A program made the position numbers and the translations under genes. Below, piece by piece: positions 62,108-64,000 of a stretch of 64,000 nucleotides of DNA (its first letter is position 1; every line of letters starts with the position of its first letter). Source of the stretch: Mesorhizobium sp. M9A.F.Ca.ET.002.03.1.2. Lineage in GTDB: Bacteria; Pseudomonadota; Alphaproteobacteria; Rhizobiales; Rhizobiaceae. Under the pieces are notes generated by a model. It was given only the letters and a program-made list of their open reading frames with translations, was not told the DNA's origin and did no database searches. The stretch is taken from assembly GCF_003952365.1 (NCBI RefSeq), contig NZ_CP034443.1, positions 737,001 through 801,000 of the forward strand, written 5' to 3'.

Positions 62108-63226
62108 TTACTTCTCGCCCTTGAGTTCACTGCGAAGCGCGGCCAGCCGGTCGTCAATCCGCCGCTGGCGGCCAAATTCTTCGAGCTCGGCCAGATCATT
62201 GTCGCGCGCCGTGCCGGCGGGCAGGTCGGTCAGCCGCGCCACGCTGGACAGGGCCGCCGCTATGCGATCTTCCGGCGCCGGCTTGCGAAAGCGACCCGTG
62301 GCGGCGGTCGCGCCGGGCGCCTGCGCCTCGCGGGCGCGCCGCGCGATCTTCACCCGCTCCTCAGCGTCGCGACGCGCTGCGCTCGCTGCATTCAAGGCCC
62401 CACGCGCTTCATCGATGCGTACATCCACGTCGTAGATCAACTTGTCGATGGAGGTAACCTGCGCGTCGATGTCGTCCTGTCGGCCGATGCCGGCGCGGGC
62501 GAGATCCTCGCGGCCGTCTTGCAGCGCGATGCGAATGTTCTGATCCAGGCCCTCGCGCTCGGCGGTGAGGTCGCCCTTTTGCAGCGTGTAGCGCTTGCGC
62601 TCGGCGATCAGCGCGGCAAGGTTGGACTTCAACTCGTCGGCGGCCTTGTCGATCTCGCGGATCGCCTGCTCGGCCACCGCCTCGGGAGCCTTCTTCTCCA
62701 GACCGTCGATCACGGTCGTGACCAGGCCAGCGGCAAGGCGCGAAACGCGCCCAGAAATGGATTCGGTCTGCATCGCTTCGATCTCCCTATGTTGCATGTC
62801 CGCCGAAAGCGGAACGGTGAGTGAATAGTATCCGCTCTCGCGCACGAGATGGGACAGTTGCGCCTTCTCTTGGCTGTCGGAATAGCCGGTGGCCAGAAAG
62901 CCGGCGATCACCCGCCCCTCGACGGTGGAAATCGACACCTTGTCGACCCCTTTGAAGGACATGAGCTTATCGTCGAGTGGCAGACGGTCGAACGACCAGG
63001 CGCCGGAGGCGTATTCACGGATGCCGTTGGTGACGAGCCGCGCCGGCAGGCCAGTCTCCGCCCGGATCGCCTCATAGGCGAGTTTCTGCAGTTCGAAAGT
63101 ATTGGTGCGGTGGGCCGAGCCAGTGCGATCCAGAACGTCGTGCATGGCGGCATAGGCGGCGAATGTCGCCTCGACGTCGCGCTCGCCGGCTTGGTCCAGG
63201 ATCAGCTTGTAACGCGCTTTCTTCAT
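62108..63226 (-). CDS. PspA/IM30-like coiled-coil protein with a TnpB-like N-terminal domain
   Basis: 372 residues. The C-terminal 220 residues are a PspA/IM30-type helical coiled coil (ISGRVSRLAAGLVTTVIDGL, PEAVAEQAIREIDKAADEL, IALQDGREDLARAGIGRQDD). Residues 1-150 are different: LQKLAYEAIRAETGLPARLV and IREYASGAWSFDRLPLDDKL, LMSFKGVDKVSISTVEGRV, then GYSDSQEKAQL and SGYYSLTV. That order and wording follow the N-terminal (REC/WED) half of TnpB-type IS605 transposon nucleases, ending where the RuvC domain would start. No nuclease residues follow. This looks like an exapted RNA-binding module joined to a membrane-stress protein. First gene of the operon; starts after GGAGGAACAAA. Confidence 0.8.
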   Translation of the reverse strand: MKKARYKLILDQAGERDVEATFAAYAAMHDVLDRTGSAHRTNTFELQKLAYEAIRAETGLPARLVTNGIREYASGAWSFDRLPLDDKLMSFKGVDKVSISTVEGRVIAGFLATGYSDSQEKAQLSHLVRESGYYSLTVPLSADMQHREIEAMQTESISGRVSRLAAGLVTTVIDGLEKKAPEAVAEQAIREIDKAADELKSNLAALIAERKRYTLQKGDLTAEREGLDQNIRIALQDGREDLARAGIGRQDDIDAQVTSIDKLIYDVDVRIDEARGALNAASAARRDAEERVKIARRAREAQAPGATAATGRFRKPAPEDRIAAALSSVARLTDLPAGTARDNDLAELEEFGRQRRIDDRLAALRSELKGEK

Positions 63227-63242
63227 TTTGTTCCTCCTACCT

Positions 63243-63261
63243 AATCACTTAAATAGTGATT
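63243..63261. promoter_or_regulatory. Candidate operator A of the PspA-like/YqiJ/flotillin operon
   Basis: AATCACTTAAATAGTGATT is a 7-bp-arm dyad with five central bases, 17 bases upstream of the first ATG (63226). A close copy stands at 63280-63298. Confidence 0.6.
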
Positions 63262-63279
63262 GCAGAGAATTCAAGGGTA

Positions 63280-63298
63280 AATCACCAAAATGGTGATT
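63280..63298. promoter_or_regulatory. Candidate operator B of the PspA-like/YqiJ/flotillin operon
   Basis: AATCACCAAAATGGTGATT is the second copy of the dyad, with centre 37 bases from that of copy A. Two matched sites with shared AATCAC/GTGATT arms suggest cooperative binding of one dimeric regulator; no regulator gene is nearby in the window. Confidence 0.6.
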
Positions 63299-63764
63299 GA
63301 GCTATTGGAGGGGTTAATTGGGCGTGGAGATGACCCGAAAATTGCGCGATTGAAGATTGGTTGGCGATAAGGCCGCAGCAGCTGGCCGAAATGCAACCAT
63401 ACGACGTGTGGAGCCGATCGGCCGACCAGCGCGCAGTGCCGCCGGCAGTCAATGTTCCGTCTTTGGTGCCCCCATTGCCGTGGTCCACTTCATCAGTACA
63501 CGCCGCAAAGCCGCGGGCGGAAATGGCCGACGGGGCAATATCGGTGGAGGCGTGCGCATAGGAGAAGTATCCTTCGTGGCAGGCGCATGAACTTACCGTC
63601 TTGCATGTCCTGATGCCCCAGGCGCCGACCTCCTGGCGCTGGCTGCGCGCTAGGCAATGGCGACAGGGTCGGCGCGAACCGGCTCGCCAGTTCTTCCAGG
63701 CCACGGTCATTGTAGCGCGTGAGGGACCTTGCAACCGCTCTTGCGCGGTTGCGGCCGCGCCCGA
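63299..63764. other. Intergenic region between the PspA-like operon and the ABC ATPase gene
   Basis: About 466 bases without a supportable gene. An open frame on the minus strand across 63282-63734 has no family pattern and is rejected. Nothing else was recognised except the hairpin at 63731-63752. The promoter of the minus-strand operon must lie at its left side near the two operator dyads. Confidence 0.5.
63731..63752 (-). terminator. Terminator-like hairpin after the ABC ATPase gene
   Basis: GCAACCGC (63731-63738) and GCGGTTGC (63745-63752) pair perfectly with a 6-base loop, 12 bases after the ATPase stop codon on the minus strand. No T run is clear, so termination is probable but not certain. 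Confidence 0.55.
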
Positions 63765-64000
63765 TCAGATACGCCGGCCGGTTTTCGCGTCGAACAAATG
63801 GGCGCAGGCGCGATCGATCTCGATCCGCACCTGGGCGCCCTGCCTGAGCGGCAACCGCTCCCGGAAAAGGCAGGAAATTTCCTCGCCGGCGCAGTCGACC
63901 TTGGCGAAGATTTCCGAACCTGTGGCTTCCAGGAGTGTGACCGTGCCGGGCAAGCCCTGGGCAGTTGCGCGGATATGTTCGGGGCGGATGCCGTAGACAA
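63765..64000 (-). CDS. MalK/UgpC-type ABC transporter ATPase, C-terminal end (partial)
   Basis: Only the last 78 codons are inside the window. VYGIRPEHIR, the conserved regulatory-domain motif, is followed by a TOBE-type beta strand region (TVTLLEATGSEIFAKVDCAG, then RERLPLRQGAQVRIEIDRAC) and ends FDAKTGRRI. This is the usual C-terminus of ATPases for sugar or glycerol-3-phosphate ABC importers. The Walker motifs lie outside the window. Which permease it serves is unknown. Confidence 0.88.
   Translation of the reverse strand, partial: VYGIRPEHIRATAQGLPGTVTLLEATGSEIFAKVDCAGEEISCLFRERLPLRQGAQVRIEIDRACAHLFDAKTGRRI

Noticed and set aside
63282..63734. Minus-strand open frame upstream of the PspA-like gene as a protein
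   Set aside because: Cysteine- and tryptophan-rich random-looking translation, no family pattern, and it covers the operator dyads.

Overview
The window is a gene-dense, GC-rich chromosomal segment of an alphaproteobacterium of the order Rhizobiales. Mesorhizobium or a close relative is the best guess. The reasons are the rhizobial gene order (tlpA/argH/lptM/lysA/TIGR02302; hpt/ftsE/ftsX/ydcF/plsC; chaC/DUF2125/tyrC/hisC/metX/metW; cobS/cobT; J-domain/bolA; corC/aroB/aroK/xerD/accA), a SAM-II riboswitch before metX, a small DUF768-like protein, and several families of palindromic intergenic repeats. All functions are read from sequence motifs; no database search was run.

Layout. 1-4.6 kb: arginine and lysine biosynthesis (argH, lysA), with an ArsR-type regulator divergent from a PLP-dependent dehydratase. 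4.8-13.4 kb: a TIGR02302 membrane protein, LysR regulator, DMT exporter, response regulator, hpt and the division transporter ftsEX with a CtrA-like box upstream. 13.4-23.3 kb: ydcF and plsC, interrupted by accessory genes: a PNPOx/DUF1348/carboxymuconolactone decarboxylase set with a divergent LysR regulator, then a toxin-antitoxin cassette flanked by duplicated plsC/lysE ends, a LysE exporter, an aldo/keto reductase, a GlxA-type regulator and an oxidoreductase. 23.3-30.3 kb: chaC, DUF2125, a PfkB kinase, tyrC-hisC and the riboswitch-controlled metX-metW pair.

30.3-46.3 kb: mostly housekeeping genes, including a VWA-type secreted protein, an ABC_membrane_2 exporter, gloB, rpmB, a queuosine-precursor transporter behind a preQ1-I-like riboswitch, the cobaltochelatase subunits cobS and cobT, a J-domain protein and bolA. 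46.4-57.4 kb: a CorC-like protein lacking its membrane domain, aroB-aroK, xerD, accA, an L,D-transpeptidase lipoprotein broken by a C-tract frameshift, tusA-like, a G3E GTPase, a DD-carboxypeptidase and an M20 amidohydrolase. 57.5-59.3 kb: a Tat-exported hydrolase with its TetR regulator behind a 38-bp perfect palindrome. 59.4-64 kb: tRNA-Arg(CCT), a three-gene membrane-stress operon (PspA-like, YqiJ-like, flotillin) and the end of a MalK/UgpC-type ATPase gene.

The most unusual item is the first gene of that operon (62108-63226). Its first 150 or so residues look like the RNA-binding N-terminal half of a TnpB transposon nuclease, ending where the RuvC nuclease would begin, and are joined to a PspA/IM30-type coiled coil. 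Other points of interest are two homopolymer-associated frameshifts (one next to xerD), a PIN toxin with Asn at a conserved Asp position, the DUF21-less CorC, and many palindromic repeat elements, one of which supplies the start of a coding gene.
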